DNA of 64,000 nt from Xanthobacteraceae bacterium 501b (GCA_000378025.1 KB899087.1:3472001-3536000), one strand, 5' to 3'; positions 17,401-27,508 are shown, counted from the stretch's first letter. Made by a program: numbers and translations. Notes: generated by a model not told the origin, from the sequence alone.

Positions 17401-20400
17401 TGAACACCGTGTCCTCCGAGGGCGCACCCAGGCTCACGCTCACAGTGGCTGCCGCGGCCAGGTCGAGCCCGCCCATGGTCAGGCCCGCTCCCGGCCCACC
17501 CGCCAGCGTGCCGCCATCGAGCACATGCACCGTCTTGGCGATGCTGCCGGTGCCCGACAGCGTGGCGAGGTTCTGCACATAGACGTCGCCATCCAGGCTG
17601 CCGGTCACCGCGAGGCCGCCGCCCGACACCGTGGTGTCGCCCGTATAGGTGTTGTCCCCGGCCAGCGTCAGCGTGCCGGTGCCCGACTTGGTCAGCCCGC
17701 CCGTGCCGCTGATCACCCCGGCAAAGCTGGTGCTGCTGTTGTCGCCGCCGGTGGCGAGGTTCGCCCCCTCGAGGACCAGCGCGCCGGAACCGGCGATCGA
17801 GCCGACCGTCTCGGTGGCGCCGCTCGGGCGCAGGATCAGCTGCGCCCCCATGGCCACGCTCACCGCGCTGGCGTCGCCAAGCGCCTGCCCGCCCTCGGCG
17901 ATGAGGATGCCCTCGTCGACCTTTGTCGCGCCGCTGGCGCTGTTGCTGCCGCTGATGATGAGCGTGCCGGTGCCGGTCTTGGCCAGGTCGCCGAGGCCGG
18001 TGATCGCCCCGGTCAGGGTCAGCGTCTTGCTGTCGTCCACCTCGAACGTGCCGCCGCCGACGCCGGCCGCCGGCGTGAGCGAGACCGCGCTGGCAAAGGT
18101 GAAGCTGTCGCTCGCCTGCAGCGTGCCGCCGCCCTCAAGCGCCAGCGGCCCGCTGCCCAGCGCCCCCGCCGCGGAGACCTGGACCGTGCCGCCTGAAATG
18201 GTGGTGCCGCCGCTATGGGTGCTCGTGCCGGTCAGCGTCAGCGTGCCCGCGCCGGTCTTGCTGAGGCAGCCCGTGCCCGAGACCGCGCCCGAGAAGGTCG
18301 AGCTGGTGCCGTCGCCGCCGGTGATCAGGCAATAGGCGCCGAGGGCGACATCGCCCCCGCCGGCCAGCGAGCCCACCGTCTCGTTCGCGTCGGTCAGGGT
18401 CAGCGCCGCCCCGCTGGCCACCGTCAGCCGCGCCGTGTTCGACAGCGAGGTGCCGCCGCTGATCTCCAGCGTGCCCGCCGCCACAGTGGTGGCGCCGCTA
18501 TAGGTGTTGCCGCCGATCGCCAGCGTGCCGGTGCCCGACTTGGTCAGCGCCCCCGTCCCGCCAATGCCGCCGGTCAGCGTCAGCGTCTTGCTGTCGTCCA
18601 CAGTGAACGTGCCGCCGCCCAGCCCCTCGACCGGGCTCAGCGTGACCGCGCCGCCATAGAGGAAGCTCTCGCTCGCCCGCAGCGCGCCCGCCCCTTCCAG
18701 CGCCAGCCCGCCCGTGCCCAGCGCGCTCGCCGCCGTGACCTGCACCGCGCCGGCCTTAACCGTCAGGCCGCCGCTGAAATTATTGGTGCCGCCCAGCAGC
18801 AGCGTGCCCGCGCCTTGCTTGGTCACGCTGCCGGTGCCCGAGAGGGCGCCGGAATAGGTGAGATCATCGGAGCGGTTGAACACCAGCGCCGCATTGTTCA
18901 CCACATCGCCCTCGATCGCGCCGGTGGTGCCGCCATTGCCGATCTGCAGAATGCCCTGGGTGATGGTCGTGCCGCCGGTATAGGTGTTGGTGCCAGCCAG
19001 GATCAGCGTGCCGAGGTCGGTCTTCTCCAGACCGGTGCTGCCGGTGATCACCGAGCCGATGGTGGCGACATAGGCCGCCCCGGCCCCCGTGCCGTCGCCG
19101 ACGCGGATCTGCGTCTGCCCGGAGGCCGCCGCCAGCGTCAGCGCGTCGCCGCTCACCTCATAGCCATCCACCATGAACTGCACGCCGGTCACCGCCACCG
19201 CGCCCGCCGTATCGTCGATCGTCACCTCGCCCGCCGTGCCCGAGAACACCGCGAAGCTCGCATCCCAGGCCCGCGCCTGGTTCGCCTTGAAGGTGGTCCA
19301 GTTGGTGTCGGTCGAGCTGGCGGTCCAGGTGCCGTCGCCGCCATGGATGGTGCCGTCCGGCGTGGTCTGGCTGCCGTTCCAGTACAGAATGCCGCCCTCG
19401 AACACTTCCAGGTTCACCTGGCCCTGCGCCTGCTGGATCTCATAGGCGTAGTGCAGCGGCGTCGTGCCCAGCACCAGCCCGTCATCCGAGGCCAGCGTCG
19501 TGTAGTCGATGATCCGGTAGACACCGAGCGCCATCGACCCGCCATCGGTCACGTTCAGCACGCCGTCCAGCGCCAGCGTCCCGGCCGAGAACACCGCATT
19601 GCCGGTGTTGGAGCCCAGCGTCACATCGATATTGGCGCTCGAAGCCAGCGTCAGCGCCGTCATCGAAAGCCCATAGGCCCCCGCCGTCGTCACCGGCGCC
19701 GCCGCCAGCGTGCCGCCATTCTCCACGCTCACCGCGCCGGCGATCGCCGCCCCGGACGTGCCCGACGTCTCGCCCTGCAGCGTTCCCCCGGACGTCACCG
19801 TGACATTGCTCGCCAGCGACACGCCGCTGAGGATCTCCAGCGTGCCCGCCTCCACCGTCGTGCCCGCGCCCGCGCTGTTGGCGCCCACAAGCGTCAGCTT
19901 GCCCCCGCCCTTCTGCACCAGCGCGCCCGTGCCGGTGATCGCCCCGGCCGCAACCACATCATCGGAGCGATTGAACGCCACCGTCGCGTTATTGGCGATC
20001 GCGCCCAGAACCGAACCCGTCACGCCGCCATTGCCGATCTCAAGCGTCCCCGCCGAAACCGTCGTCCCCCCCGTATAGCTGTTGGCCGCCGTAAGCGTCA
20101 GCGTGCCAAGGCCCGCTTTGGTGAGCCCGCCCGCACCACCGAGCACGCTCCCCACGCCAATGTCGAACCCGTTGCTGTCAAAGGTGACGCCGCCGGCATT
20201 GATGGTGACGGTAGTGTCCGCGAAACCGGTGAGGAAGGCGGCCTGGCTGGCCGAAGCCTTCACCACGCCGCCATTGAAGTTCACGGAGCCTTGGCCCGCG
20301 CCCTTGCTGATCTGCCCCGTGGTGAGGATGCCACGCGCGCCATCCGTGCCGTCCAGGTTGAGCGTACCGCCCCCCGTGGCGCCGTAGCCAAGCGTGACAT

Positions 20401-23400
20401 GGGCGGCCGAGACGGCGCCGCCATCGGCGACATTCAGGGTGCCGGTGCCGTTCAACCCGATGAACAGGTCGAGGCTGCCCGTGCTCCAGCTGGAATCCGC
20501 GCCCGTGACTGTCGCCGTTCCGGTGGAGAGGGCATTGAGGCCGATATAGCCATTGCCGCTGCTCACCCCGCCACCCGCCGACACCGTCATCTGGCCGGAT
20601 CCGGAGCCGCCGACGACGAAGTCGTTGCTGCTGGTCCACAGCGAATCCGCGCCCGTCACCGTGACGCTGCCATTGGCGCCGGTGCTGACGCCGATATAGG
20701 TAAAGCTGCTGGAGGCGGTGGCGCCGCTCTTGAGGGCAAGCGTTCCGCTCGACCCGCTATTGGTGCTGACATAGGCGTTGACGGTCGACACGTGGCCGGT
20801 GTCCTCGACCGTCAGCGTACCCGTACCGCTATAGCCGACATGGAGTTCGGCCGTATTGTCCCAGGTCGAGCCTTCGCCCGTCACCGTGGCGGTGCCGATG
20901 GCTCCGGCATTCACACCGATATAGCCGATACCTGTATTCACCCTGCCGCCGGCCGCCACGTTCAGCGTGCCGGTGCCGGACTGGCCGATGCCGAGTTCGG
21001 TGGTGGCCGTCCAAGTGGAACCCGCCCCCGTCACCGTCACGGTTCCGATTGCGCCCGCGCCGGCGCTGACAATGCCGGTCGCCCCCGTGAGGGTGCCGCC
21101 AGCCTCGACATTCACGGTGCCTGTGCCGCTATAGCCGACATTGATGGCGCTGGTACTGGTCCAGATCGAGTCCTTGCCCGTCACCGTGGCCGTGCCGTTC
21201 GATCCGGCGAGGACACCAACATAGCTGTTGGCGAAGCTCGCCTCAGCGCCGGCGGAAACCGTGAAGCTCGCCTGGCCGCCCTGGCCGACGCCAAGTTCGC
21301 CCGTCCCGATCCACGAGGCGTCGGCCCCGGTCACAACCACTGTGCCGGTCGTTCCCGAGCCATTGGCGATGTAGCCGGACGTATTCGCCAGCGTGCCGCT
21401 GCCCTCGATCGTCAGCGTGCCTCCGGTCATATAGACACCGGCGCTCAAGGTGTTGGTGCCGGTGAGCTTCAGCGTGCCGGCACTGACCGTAGTGACCCCC
21501 GCATAGCTGTTGCTGCCGGACAGCACCAGTGTGCCGAGGCCGGTCTTCTCCAACCCCACCGTGCCGGTGAGTGCGGAGGCGATGGTGGCGCTCATCTCGA
21601 AGGCGTCGGGCCCCTCGCCCACCAGGACAGTGGCCTCCGTGCTGCTGCCGAAGCCGACCAGTTCGATCGACCCGCCTGTGATCACATAGCCATCGACCAG
21701 GAACTCCATCGCCGCGACCTGCGGCGCCGTGGCCCCGCTCACCGTCACCGTGCCCTTGGTGCCGGCGAAGATGGCGAGCCCCGCCTGCGACCAGGCATCG
21801 GCCGTGGTGCCGGTCGCGTTGGTCCAGTTGGTGGTGGCGTTCGTCACGCTCCAGGTGCCGTCGCCGCCCTGCACGCTCGTGCCCGGAACGACGGTAGAGC
21901 CGTTCCACCACTGGCCCGCCGCCACGACCAGATTGACCTGGTTGGCGGTGGAGGTGCTGACAGCATAGAGCGAATGCGCCGGTGCCGTGCCGATCTCCAG
22001 GCCCGTCCCCGACAGGGTCCCGGCATAGTCGATGAGCCGGTAAGTACCGCTGGCGAAGCCGGTGCCGGCGGTGAGGTTCAGCTCGCCGTTCAGCGCGAGG
22101 TCGCCGGTCACGCCGATCGCCGCCGTCGTCGACCCGGGCGAGCCCAGCGTTACCGCGAAGATCGAGGTCGGTCCCGCGAAGGACAGATTGCCGCCGATGG
22201 ACAGCGAGGTGGTGCCCGAGACGCCCGCCAGCCTGCCGCCCGCCGTGATCTCCACAATGCCGGAGACGGTGCCCTGGCTCGCCCCGCCCTGCAGTGTCGC
22301 GCCCGAACTCACCGAGACGCCCCCGGCCAGGCTGCCGCCGGAAAGCGCCAGCGTGCCGGCCGAGACCGTCGTCGTGCCGGTGTAGGTGTTCGCGCCCGTC
22401 AGCGTCAGCGTGCCAGTGCCGGCCTTGGTCAGCCCGCCGACGCCGTCGATCACGCTCGCAATGCCGATGTCGAAGCCGTTGGAATTGATGGTGACGCCGC
22501 CCACAGCGAGCGTCACGCCTCCCGTTGCGAAGCCGGAAAGGAAGTTTGCCTGGGTCGCCGTGGCCTTCAGCGTGCCGCCATCGAGCTTGATGGATCCGAC
22601 CCCCGCCCCGGTGTCCTTGATGAACTGGCCCGCAGCCACCACGCCGCCGCTTGCCACATTCAGCGTTCCGTTGCCCTTGTAGCCGACAAAGATGGAGGCG
22701 GCAGTCACGCTCGCGCCGTCGGAAACGGTCAGCGTACCGGTGCCGTAAATACCCACATCGAGCGAATTGGTGAGAATCAAGCTCGATCCGGTGCCCGTCA
22801 CCGTGGCGGTGCCGACCCCGGTCCCGCTCCCTGCCGGGTCGCGGCCGCCGATGACGGCGGTATCCGCCTTCACAGTCGCGCCACCAGACACCGTCAGCGA
22901 ACCGGCGCCTTCATCGCCGAGCACGAGGCCATAATCGACCGTCACGATCGATCCGGCACCCGTCACCGTGGCATCGCCGACGGCGCCAGCGAAGTAGCCG
23001 ATACCGAAGTTCTCCATATCCACGGCGGCGCCGGAGGACACCATCAAGGTCCCCGTGCCATAACCGCCAATCACCATCTCATCCGTGCCCAGATCCAGGC
23101 TGGTGTCGGCGCCCGTCATCGTCAAGGCTCCGGTCGTGCCGACATCGTAGCCGACAGCGGCGTAATCCGCGGACCACGTGCCATCCGCGAGAACAAGCGT
23201 TCCTTCCCGAACCCCGATGGCTCCCAAAGGCATGCTGTTGCCACCGGTCAGCGTCAGCGTTCCGCTGCCCTCCTTGGTGAGGCTGCCCGTGCCGCTGATG
23301 GTCCCGGAGAATGTCGTCGAGCTGTTATCGCCGCCGGCGGACAAAATACCGGAGCCACCCAGCGTCACCGTCCCGGCGCCAGCCAGCGAGCCGATGGTCT

Positions 23401-26400
23401 CCGCGCCGCTCACGGTAAGGATGGCGCCCGACGCCACCGTCACCGCGCTCGCATCGCCGATCGCCGAACCGCCCGACGCCACCAGCGTGCCGGCCGAAAC
23501 CGTCGTCGCGCCGCTATAGGTGTTGCTGCCCGAAAGGGTGAGCGTGCCCGTGCCAGCCTGAGTCACCCCGCCGGTCCCGGCGATGACACCGGCGAAAGTG
23601 AGGCTGTCGGTGCGATTGAAGGCGAGTGTGCCGACAGTCGTCACATTGCCCGTGATTGAGCCTGTTGTCCCGCCGCCGCCGATTTGCAGCGCGCCGCCGA
23701 AGGCGATGCTGGTGCCGCCGGTATAGGTACTCTCACCGGTCAGGATCGTCGTGCCGGCCAGCACGCTCACCGTGCCGCCGCCGGAGATGGCCGCGGACAG
23801 CGTGAAGTCGGTGGCGGTGTGGTTGAAGACGATTTCGCCCGTGCCCGCGCCGAAGACGATCTTCGGCGTGTCGATCGTGCCCGCCGCCGCCGCCGCTAAG
23901 CCCTTCGCCGCGCCGATGGCGAGCGCGCCGTCGCCAGCGGCGGCGGTGCCGATGCGCACCTCATTGTCGACCTTCAGCGTGCCGCCATCGGTGACGATCA
24001 CCGAGGCCGTGCCGGCATAGCCGACATAGAAATTGCCGAGATAGGAGAAGGTGGGGTTCGCCTTGGCCCAGAACTGCGACCCCGTCCCGGTGATGGTCAG
24101 TTTGCCTTCGGAGTTCGGGTCCATGCCGACGCCCGTCGCGCCGCCCGTCACTGTACCGCCGGCGGAGATGGTGAGGTCGCCGTTGCCGTTCACCGGATCG
24201 ACGCTGCGCGTGCCGTTCTGGCCGCCGACATAAAAAAACTGTTCCGCGACCAAGCTCGCCCCGGACACGGTCATCGTCACCAGGTCGCTGCCGCTCGCGC
24301 CGACATAGACTCTGTCGGCATAGACATCCGCGCCGTCCGAAATCGTGACCGTGCCTCCATCGGGGCTCAGCGCGGCCTGGAGCGCGGTGTTGGTGGGGTC
24401 GTCGGGGTCGCCGATCTCGACCCGGGTGCCCTTACCGGTGATGATGACCTGCGCCCCGGCGCCGGTATAGAGGCCCACCTTGGTAATGTGGGCCGTGGCG
24501 CCGTCGGAGACGGTCAGGGAGCCGGTGGAGCCGGCCGTGCGGGCAATGTCGATGCCGCCGTCGCTGTTGGTCCAGACCGTGCCCTTGCCGGTGACGGTGA
24601 GCGAGCCGGTGCCGCCGCTGCCGCTCTGCCAGGATCCGGTGGAAACGCCGATCCGCTTGGCGTCGAACGTGGCGCCGCCGGAAATCGTCAGGCTGCCGGT
24701 GCCGCCATTGTCGCCAATGGTGAGCTCGCCCGTGCTGGTCCAGCTCGAACCGTCGCCGCTCACCGTCACCGTGCCGACCCCGCCCTCCGCCGTTCCCACC
24801 GTGCCGTTGACGCTGGTCAGCGCACCGCCGCCGGAGACCGCCAGCGTGCCCGCGACATCGCTGCCCACCGTCAGAACCGAGGCGCCGAGCGAGCCGGTAA
24901 GGCCCAGCGTGCCGGCGGAGACGGTGACGTCTCCGGTAAGGGTGTTGGTTCCCGAGAGGTTCAGCGTGCCGACGCCGGTCTTCTCCAGCCCGGTCGTGCC
25001 GATGAGGGCGGAGCCGATGGTCGCGCTCATTTCAGCGGCGTCGGGCCCGTCACCCACCAGAATCGTGGCCTGGGTGCGGCTGCCGAAGCCGAGCAGTTCG
25101 ATCGAACCGCCCGTGATCACATAGCCGTCGACCAGGAACTCCATCGCCACGACCTGCGGCGCCGTGCCCCCGACCACACTCACCGTGCCGCCGTTGCCGG
25201 CGAAGATGGCGAGCCCGGCCTGCGACCAGGCAGCCGACGTCGTGCCGGTCGGGTCGGTCCAGTTGGTGATGCCGCCACTCACGGTCCAGTCGCCGTCACC
25301 GCCTTCCACGGCGCTGCCGGGAGTGAGCCGGGCGCCGTTCCACCACTGGCCCGCCGCGACGATGAGGTTCACCTGACCGCTCGTCGAGGTGCCGATCTCG
25401 TAGAGCGCATGCGCCGGCGCCGTTCCCACCTCCAGACCGTTATCGGTCAGCGCTCCGCCATAGTCGATCAGCCGGTACGTACCCGAGGCGAAGCCGGTGC
25501 CTGCCGTCAGGTCCAGCACGCAGTTCAGCGCGAGGCCGCCGCCGACGTCGATTGCCGGCGTCGTCGACCCGGGCGCCTCCAGCGTCACCGCGAGGATCGA
25601 GGTCGCGTCGGCAAAGCTCAGATTGCCGCCAATGGTGAGCGAGGAGGCGCCCGATACGCCCGCCAGCGTGCCGCCGGCCGTGATCTCCACATTGCCGGAG
25701 ACGGTGCCCGCGCTGGTGCCGCCCTGCAGCGTCGCGCCCGAACTCACCGAGACGTCGCCAGCCAGACTCCCGCCCGAAAGCGCCAGCGTGCCCGCCGACA
25801 CCGTCGTCGTTCCACTAAACGTATTGGCGCCGGTGAGCGTCAGCGTGCCCGCGCCGGACTTGGTCAGGCCGCCAATACCATCAAGCTCCGTGGCGATGGT
25901 AACGGAGAAGCCGTTGCTGTCGATGAAGGCGCCGCCTGCCATGATCTCGACAGAGCTCGACGTGAAGCCGGACAGGAAAACGCTCTGATTCCCGCTCGCC
26001 CTCAACACGCCGCCGTTGAAATTCAGCCGCGCCGTCCCCGCACCGTCGGTAACCTGGCGAACGGTGAGCACGCTGCGCGCGCCGGCGGTTCCCTCAAGAT
26101 TCACGGTGCCGTTCGAGCCGGCCGAATTGCCGACATAGACATAGAGGCCGGAGACAGTGGCACCGTTCGCGATGTTCAGCGTTCCGGTGCCGGCGCTTCC
26201 GACATAGAGAAATGCGCTGCCCGTGCTCAGGCTTGAGTCTGATCCGGTCACAGTGATGGTGCCGAGGCCTGCCGCGTTGCGGCCGAGATACACGGCCCCG
26301 CTGGTGACTGCGGCGCCGTCCGATATGGTCAGCGTACCTGTGCCGGATTGCCCCACGGTTATGCCGCTGATGCCCGTCGTCCAGCTTGAGCCCGCTCCCG

Positions 26401-27508
26401 TCACCGTTGCGGTTCCGTTGGAGCCGGAGCTCAGGCCGATGGAGACGGTGCCGCTCGTGACCGTACCTCCACCCGAGACGGCCAAGGTGCCGGTGCCGGA
26501 ATTGCCGATGGTAAGAGTGGAGGAGCCCGCATCCCAGTTCGCTCCCGTCACGTTCACGGTGCCGGTCGCACCACTGACGGTGCCGAGAGTGGCGGCCCCG
26601 CTTGTCACCTCGCCGCCGTCCGCGATGGTAAGTGTTCCGGTGCCGGAAGCTCCCACATATAAGGTGCCGCTGAGGAGCCAGGACGAATCCGTTCCCGTCA
26701 CGGTCATTGTGCCGTTGGAGCCGCTATTCGCGCCGATGGTGCCTTGCGTGCCGCCTTTAATCGTGCCGCCGCTCTCGACGGTCAGCGTCCCGCTTCCCCA
26801 TCGGCCCACGATGAGAAGCGCGGCGTCCCAGGTGGAGCCGGCTCCCGTGACGGTGACGGTACCGCGGCTGCCCGCCTGATCCCCAAGGATGCCGCCACCT
26901 GTCACCGTGCCCTGGTCGGCAATCGTCAGGGTCCCGGTGCCTTCATAACCTATGCTAATCTCGGCGGTGGTCACGCTCCAGCTTGAGCCGGCTCCGGTCA
27001 CGGTCGCCGTGCCGATGGAGCCGGCATTAGTACCGACCAAAGCCGCCAGAGCCGTGATCGCCCCCCCCGCTGAAATGGTCAGGGTGCCCGTGCCGCCGAC
27101 GCCGACGAGGACGCCCGTCCCAGTCAGGCTGGAGCCGTCCCCGGTCACGGTCAGCGTCCCGGTGGAACCGGATCTCTCGCCGACATGGGTTTCCCGGTTC
27201 TCGACCACGCCGCCGCTCTCAACGGAAAGCCCCCCGGTGCCGGTGTTGCCGATGATGATATCCTGCGTGCCGAGATCCCAGGGCGAGGCATGCGTGCCCG
27301 GGACCGTCTCGGTGGTGTCGTTGATCGTATAGGCCCGCGCCGCCGGCATCGATGCCAGCAGGGCACCGAGCGAGACCGCCGAGAGCAACGCCATGGCGTG
27401 CACCGCACGGATCGGGCGGACGGCGTCCCGGCCGGACGTGAACGCAGGCGGCCTTGCCCTCGCGCGCCCTATCCAGGCACCCTTGTTGGCACTCGCCGTT
27501 GCAACCAT
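14486..27508 (-). CDS. Giant autotransporter (type Va) with repeat passenger, 4340 residues
   Basis: The ATG at 27508 is preceded by AAGGG with 7-base spacing, giving a long N-terminal region of about 59 residues. It ends in a hydrophobic core and a signal-peptidase-like site (ASMPAARA before YTIND). The passenger of about 3,900 residues is rich in Gly, Thr, Ser and Val and almost free of Cys. It consists of beta-helix-type repeats (GTGTLTIS-GG, GLTKSGTGTLTLTG-NTYTG-TTVSAGTL) of the autotransporter-associated strand kind. The last 280 or so residues form the barrel, beginning near LWAEGFGGWGDISGNG and ending in the terminal Phe of FSLKF. This is predicted to be a surface adhesin or biofilm protein; the ligand is unknown. 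No stop or frameshift is visible over 13 kb. Confidence 0.95.
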   Translation of the reverse strand: MVATASANKGAWIGRARARPPAFTSGRDAVRPIRAVHAMALLSAVSLGALLASMPAARAYTINDTTETVPGTHASPWDLGTQDIIIGNTGTGGLSVESGGVVENRETHVGERSGSTGTLTVTGDGSSLTGTGVLVGVGGTGTLTISAGGAITALAALVGTNAGSIGTATVTGAGSSWSVTTAEISIGYEGTGTLTIADQGTVTGGGILGDQAGSRGTVTVTGAGSTWDAALLIVGRWGSGTLTVESGGTIKGGTQGTIGANSGSNGTMTVTGTDSSWLLSGTLYVGASGTGTLTIADGGEVTSGAATLGTVSGATGTVNVTGANWDAGSSTLTIGNSGTGTLAVSGGGTVTSGTVSIGLSSGSNGTATVTGAGSSWTTGISGITVGQSGTGTLTISDGAAVTSGAVYLGRNAAGLGTITVTGSDSSLSTGSAFLYVGSAGTGTLNIANGATVSGLYVYVGNSAGSNGTVNLEGTAGARSVLTVRQVTDGAGTARLNFNGGVLRASGNQSVFLSGFTSSSVEIMAGGAFIDSNGFSVTIATELDGIGGLTKSGAGTLTLTGANTFSGTTTVSAGTLALSGGSLAGDVSVSSGATLQGGTSAGTVSGNVEITAGGTLAGVSGASSLTIGGNLSFADATSILAVTLEAPGSTTPAIDVGGGLALNCVLDLTAGTGFASGTYRLIDYGGALTDNGLEVGTAPAHALYEIGTSTSGQVNLIVAAGQWWNGARLTPGSAVEGGDGDWTVSGGITNWTDPTGTTSAAWSQAGLAIFAGNGGTVSVVGGTAPQVVAMEFLVDGYVITGGSIELLGFGSRTQATILVGDGPDAAEMSATIGSALIGTTGLEKTGVGTLNLSGTNTLTGDVTVSAGTLGLTGSLGASVLTVGSDVAGTLAVSGGGALTSVNGTVGTAEGGVGTVTVSGDGSSWTSTGELTIGDNGGTGSLTISGGATFDAKRIGVSTGSWQSGSGGTGSLTVTGKGTVWTNSDGGIDIARTAGSTGSLTVSDGATAHITKVGLYTGAGAQVIITGKGTRVEIGDPDDPTNTALQAALSPDGGTVTISDGADVYADRVYVGASGSDLVTMTVSGASLVAEQFFYVGGQNGTRSVDPVNGNGDLTISAGGTVTGGATGVGMDPNSEGKLTITGTGSQFWAKANPTFSYLGNFYVGYAGTASVIVTDGGTLKVDNEVRIGTAAAGDGALAIGAAKGLAAAAAGTIDTPKIVFGAGTGEIVFNHTATDFTLSAAISGGGTVSVLAGTTILTGESTYTGGTSIAFGGALQIGGGGTTGSITGNVTTVGTLAFNRTDSLTFAGVIAGTGGVTQAGTGTLTLSGSNTYSGATTVSAGTLVASGGSAIGDASAVTVASGAILTVSGAETIGSLAGAGTVTLGGSGILSAGGDNSSTTFSGTISGTGSLTKEGSGTLTLTGGNSMPLGAIGVREGTLVLADGTWSADYAAVGYDVGTTGALTMTGADTSLDLGTDEMVIGGYGTGTLMVSSGAAVDMENFGIGYFAGAVGDATVTGAGSIVTVDYGLVLGDEGAGSLTVSGGATVKADTAVIGGRDPAGSGTGVGTATVTGTGSSLILTNSLDVGIYGTGTLTVSDGASVTAASIFVGYKGNGTLNVASGGVVAAGQFIKDTGAGVGSIKLDGGTLKATATQANFLSGFATGGVTLAVGGVTINSNGFDIGIASVIDGVGGLTKAGTGTLTLTGANTYTGTTTVSAGTLALSGGSLAGGVSVSSGATLQGGASQGTVSGIVEITAGGRLAGVSGTTSLSIGGNLSFAGPTSIFAVTLGSPGSTTAAIGVTGDLALNGELNLTAGTGFASGTYRLIDYAGTLSGTGLEIGTAPAHSLYAVSTSTANQVNLVVAAGQWWNGSTVVPGTSVQGGDGTWSVTNATTNWTNATGTTADAWSQAGLAIFAGTKGTVTVSGATAPQVAAMEFLVDGYVITGGSIELVGFGSSTEATVLVGEGPDAFEMSATIASALTGTVGLEKTGLGTLVLSGSNSYAGVTTVSAGTLKLTGTNTLSAGVYMTGGTLTIEGSGTLANTSGYIANGSGTTGTVVVTGADASWIGTGELGVGQGGQASFTVSAGAEASFANSYVGVLAGSNGTATVTGKDSIWTSTSAINVGYSGTGTVNVEAGGTLTGATGIVSAGAGAIGTVTVTGAGSTWTATTELGIGQSGTGTLNVAAGGRVNTGIGYIGVNAGAIGTATVTGEGSTWDNTAELHVGYSGTGTLTVEDTGHVSTVNAYVSTNSGSSGTLALKSGATASSSFTYIGVSTGANGSVTVTGADSLWTSSNDFVVGGSGSGQMTVSAGGGVSSGNGYIGLNALSTGTATVTGADSSWSTGSLDLFIGLNGTGTLNVADGGAVSAAHVTLGYGATGGGTLNLDGTDGARGILTTGQISKGAGQGSVNFNGGVVKASASQAAFLTGFADTTVTINAGGVTFDSNGFDIGVGSVLGGAGGLTKAGLGTLTLTAANSYTGGTTVSAGTLEIGNGGVTGSVLGAIANNATVAFNRSDDVVAAGAITGTGALVQKGGGKLTLVGANSAGAGTTVEAGTLEILSGVSLASNVTVTSGGTLQGETSGTSGAAIAGAVSVENGGTLAAAPVTTAGAYGLSMTALTLASSANIDVTLGSNTGNAVFSAGTLALDGVLNVTDGGSMALGVYRIIDYTTLASDDGLVLGTTPLHYAYEIQQAQGQVNLEVFEGGILYWNGSQTTPDGTIHGGDGTWTASSTDTNWTTFKANQARAWDASFAVFSGTAGEVTIDDTAGAVAVTGVQFMVDGYEVSGDALTLAAASGQTQIRVGDGTGAGAAYVATIGSVITGSTGLEKTDLGTLILAGTNTYTGGTTITQGILQIGNGGTTGAIEGDVVNNAALVFNRSDDLTYSGALSGTGSVTKQGAGTLLLGGTNNFSGGLTVKAGAVQVTAASALGTGGLALEGAGALRASESFLYGGAVTLSPVEGLGGGTFTVDDSKTLTLTGGIGGTGALTKSGTGTLAIGGNTYSGATTVAAGTLEISGGTSLSNTARLTVASGAALTLTDANETVGSLAGGGDVALGAYCLITGGDGTSSTFSGAVSGTGCLSKTGAGTLTLTGTSTHSGGTTISGGTVQVSAAGALGSGPLALEGGGTLQASDSFTFASAVSLTPAAGVGGGTFEVDDSKTLTLTGAITGLGDLAKTGTGTLIISGSNSASGATKVDEGILIAEGGQALGDASAVSVAMGAQLILRPSGATETVGSIAGSGALVLEGANLATGGDNSSTSFAGVISGTGGLTKSGTGTLTLAGDNTYTGDTTVSGGGLAVTGSLDGDVYVQNLATLSGTGSIAKTVHVLDGGTLAGGPGAGLTMGGLDLAAAATVSVSLGAPSEDTVFTVNGDVTLDGTLKVTQTAGFGVGVYRIINYTGALTDNGMEVSPLTGGLLGGVQTSIANQVNLLVEGVDTPILFWNGANTTATQTVLGGTGTWTAGSQTNWINASGTIPQGWNGAFAVFQGSPGTVTVDNTDGQVSATGLQFVETGYVVSGGALLLAGEAPVIRVGDGTEAGASSVATIASVLTGTNGLEKADYGTLVLTGTNTYTGGTTISGGTLQIGDGGSTGSILGDVVNNAVLAFDRDDDATMAGAISGSGALVQAGEGTLYLTGVNTSTGGITIEAGTLRVDAASALGSGGLIVGTYGTLRASSSFSYGGAVVLGVPNPLARPSSSAGTIEVDSAQGLTLSGVISGTAGLTKTGDGLLILTGTNTYAGVTTISAGTLQIGDGGTTGSIAGDVVNNAKLVFNRSDTYAFTGAITGSGEVTFTGGGTVLFSAPYTGAVTVDESTVQLASGSSTASTFTVNEGGVLGGTASIGGLIVNEGGIVGPGYSPGTLTVNGPVTFNAGAVYQVDVTVADGHDLITATGAVTLSSDASVEVLATSGRYPSTSTITILSTTSTVTGTFGSVTSDFAFLAPELTYDAQNVYLTLVYNGFNFVDYAHTPNQANVAVSAQALGTGNAVYEAIFALPESAVAPALDQLSGEAYASAQTVIQQQSIYLRDAVGSRLRQSLTAPSAGALSYAAKAAGPATAQLAQGFTPTLWAEGFGGWGDISGNGNAASVNTTVGGVFGGIDVAVLDNVRVGLVGGYSRTSFDIDARSSQGSMDNYDIGLYAGAQFDAVALRGGASYTWHDISVSRSVLFPGFYGANDGDYTLGTTQLFGEIGYDMSVGAYAFEPFVGLAYVHISGDDFTESGTLASALSVDGASQGTFYSTLGVRAATTFTVAGRTLTTSATLGWQHAFGDTNSSADMLFATGGTNPFTIQGVPIAADVALVGLGLGYQLSDSAELQLNYSGQLSDQANQNTFSAQFSLKF
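15900..27200 (-). repeat. Repeat-built passenger region with four WNG cassettes
   Basis: Two repeat scales are visible in translation. Short units of roughly 43 residues alternate TVTGAGSSW with GTGTLTVS-GG. Superimposed are four long cassettes, each opening with a W-N-G motif (near 25.34, 21.91, 19.38 and 17.18 kb), followed by a GGDGTW / TNW block, then F-V-D/E-T-GY and GLEK-GTL-L-GTNTYTG. Cassettes one and two are most alike, as are three and four, suggesting stepwise duplication. Boundaries are approximate. Confidence 0.75.

Noticed and set aside
18215..23659. Plus-strand ORF of 1814 codons rich in Arg, Ala, Gly and His
   Set aside because: It lies wholly antisense to the autotransporter, whose Gly/Thr-rich repeats and high GC leave the opposite strand free of stops. 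Composition is low-complexity and no start signal is seen.
15900..27200. Regularly spaced repeats that might suggest a CRISPR array or satellite
   Set aside because: The repeats are imperfect, in frame, and encode beta-strand passenger units; there are no identical repeats with unique spacers.
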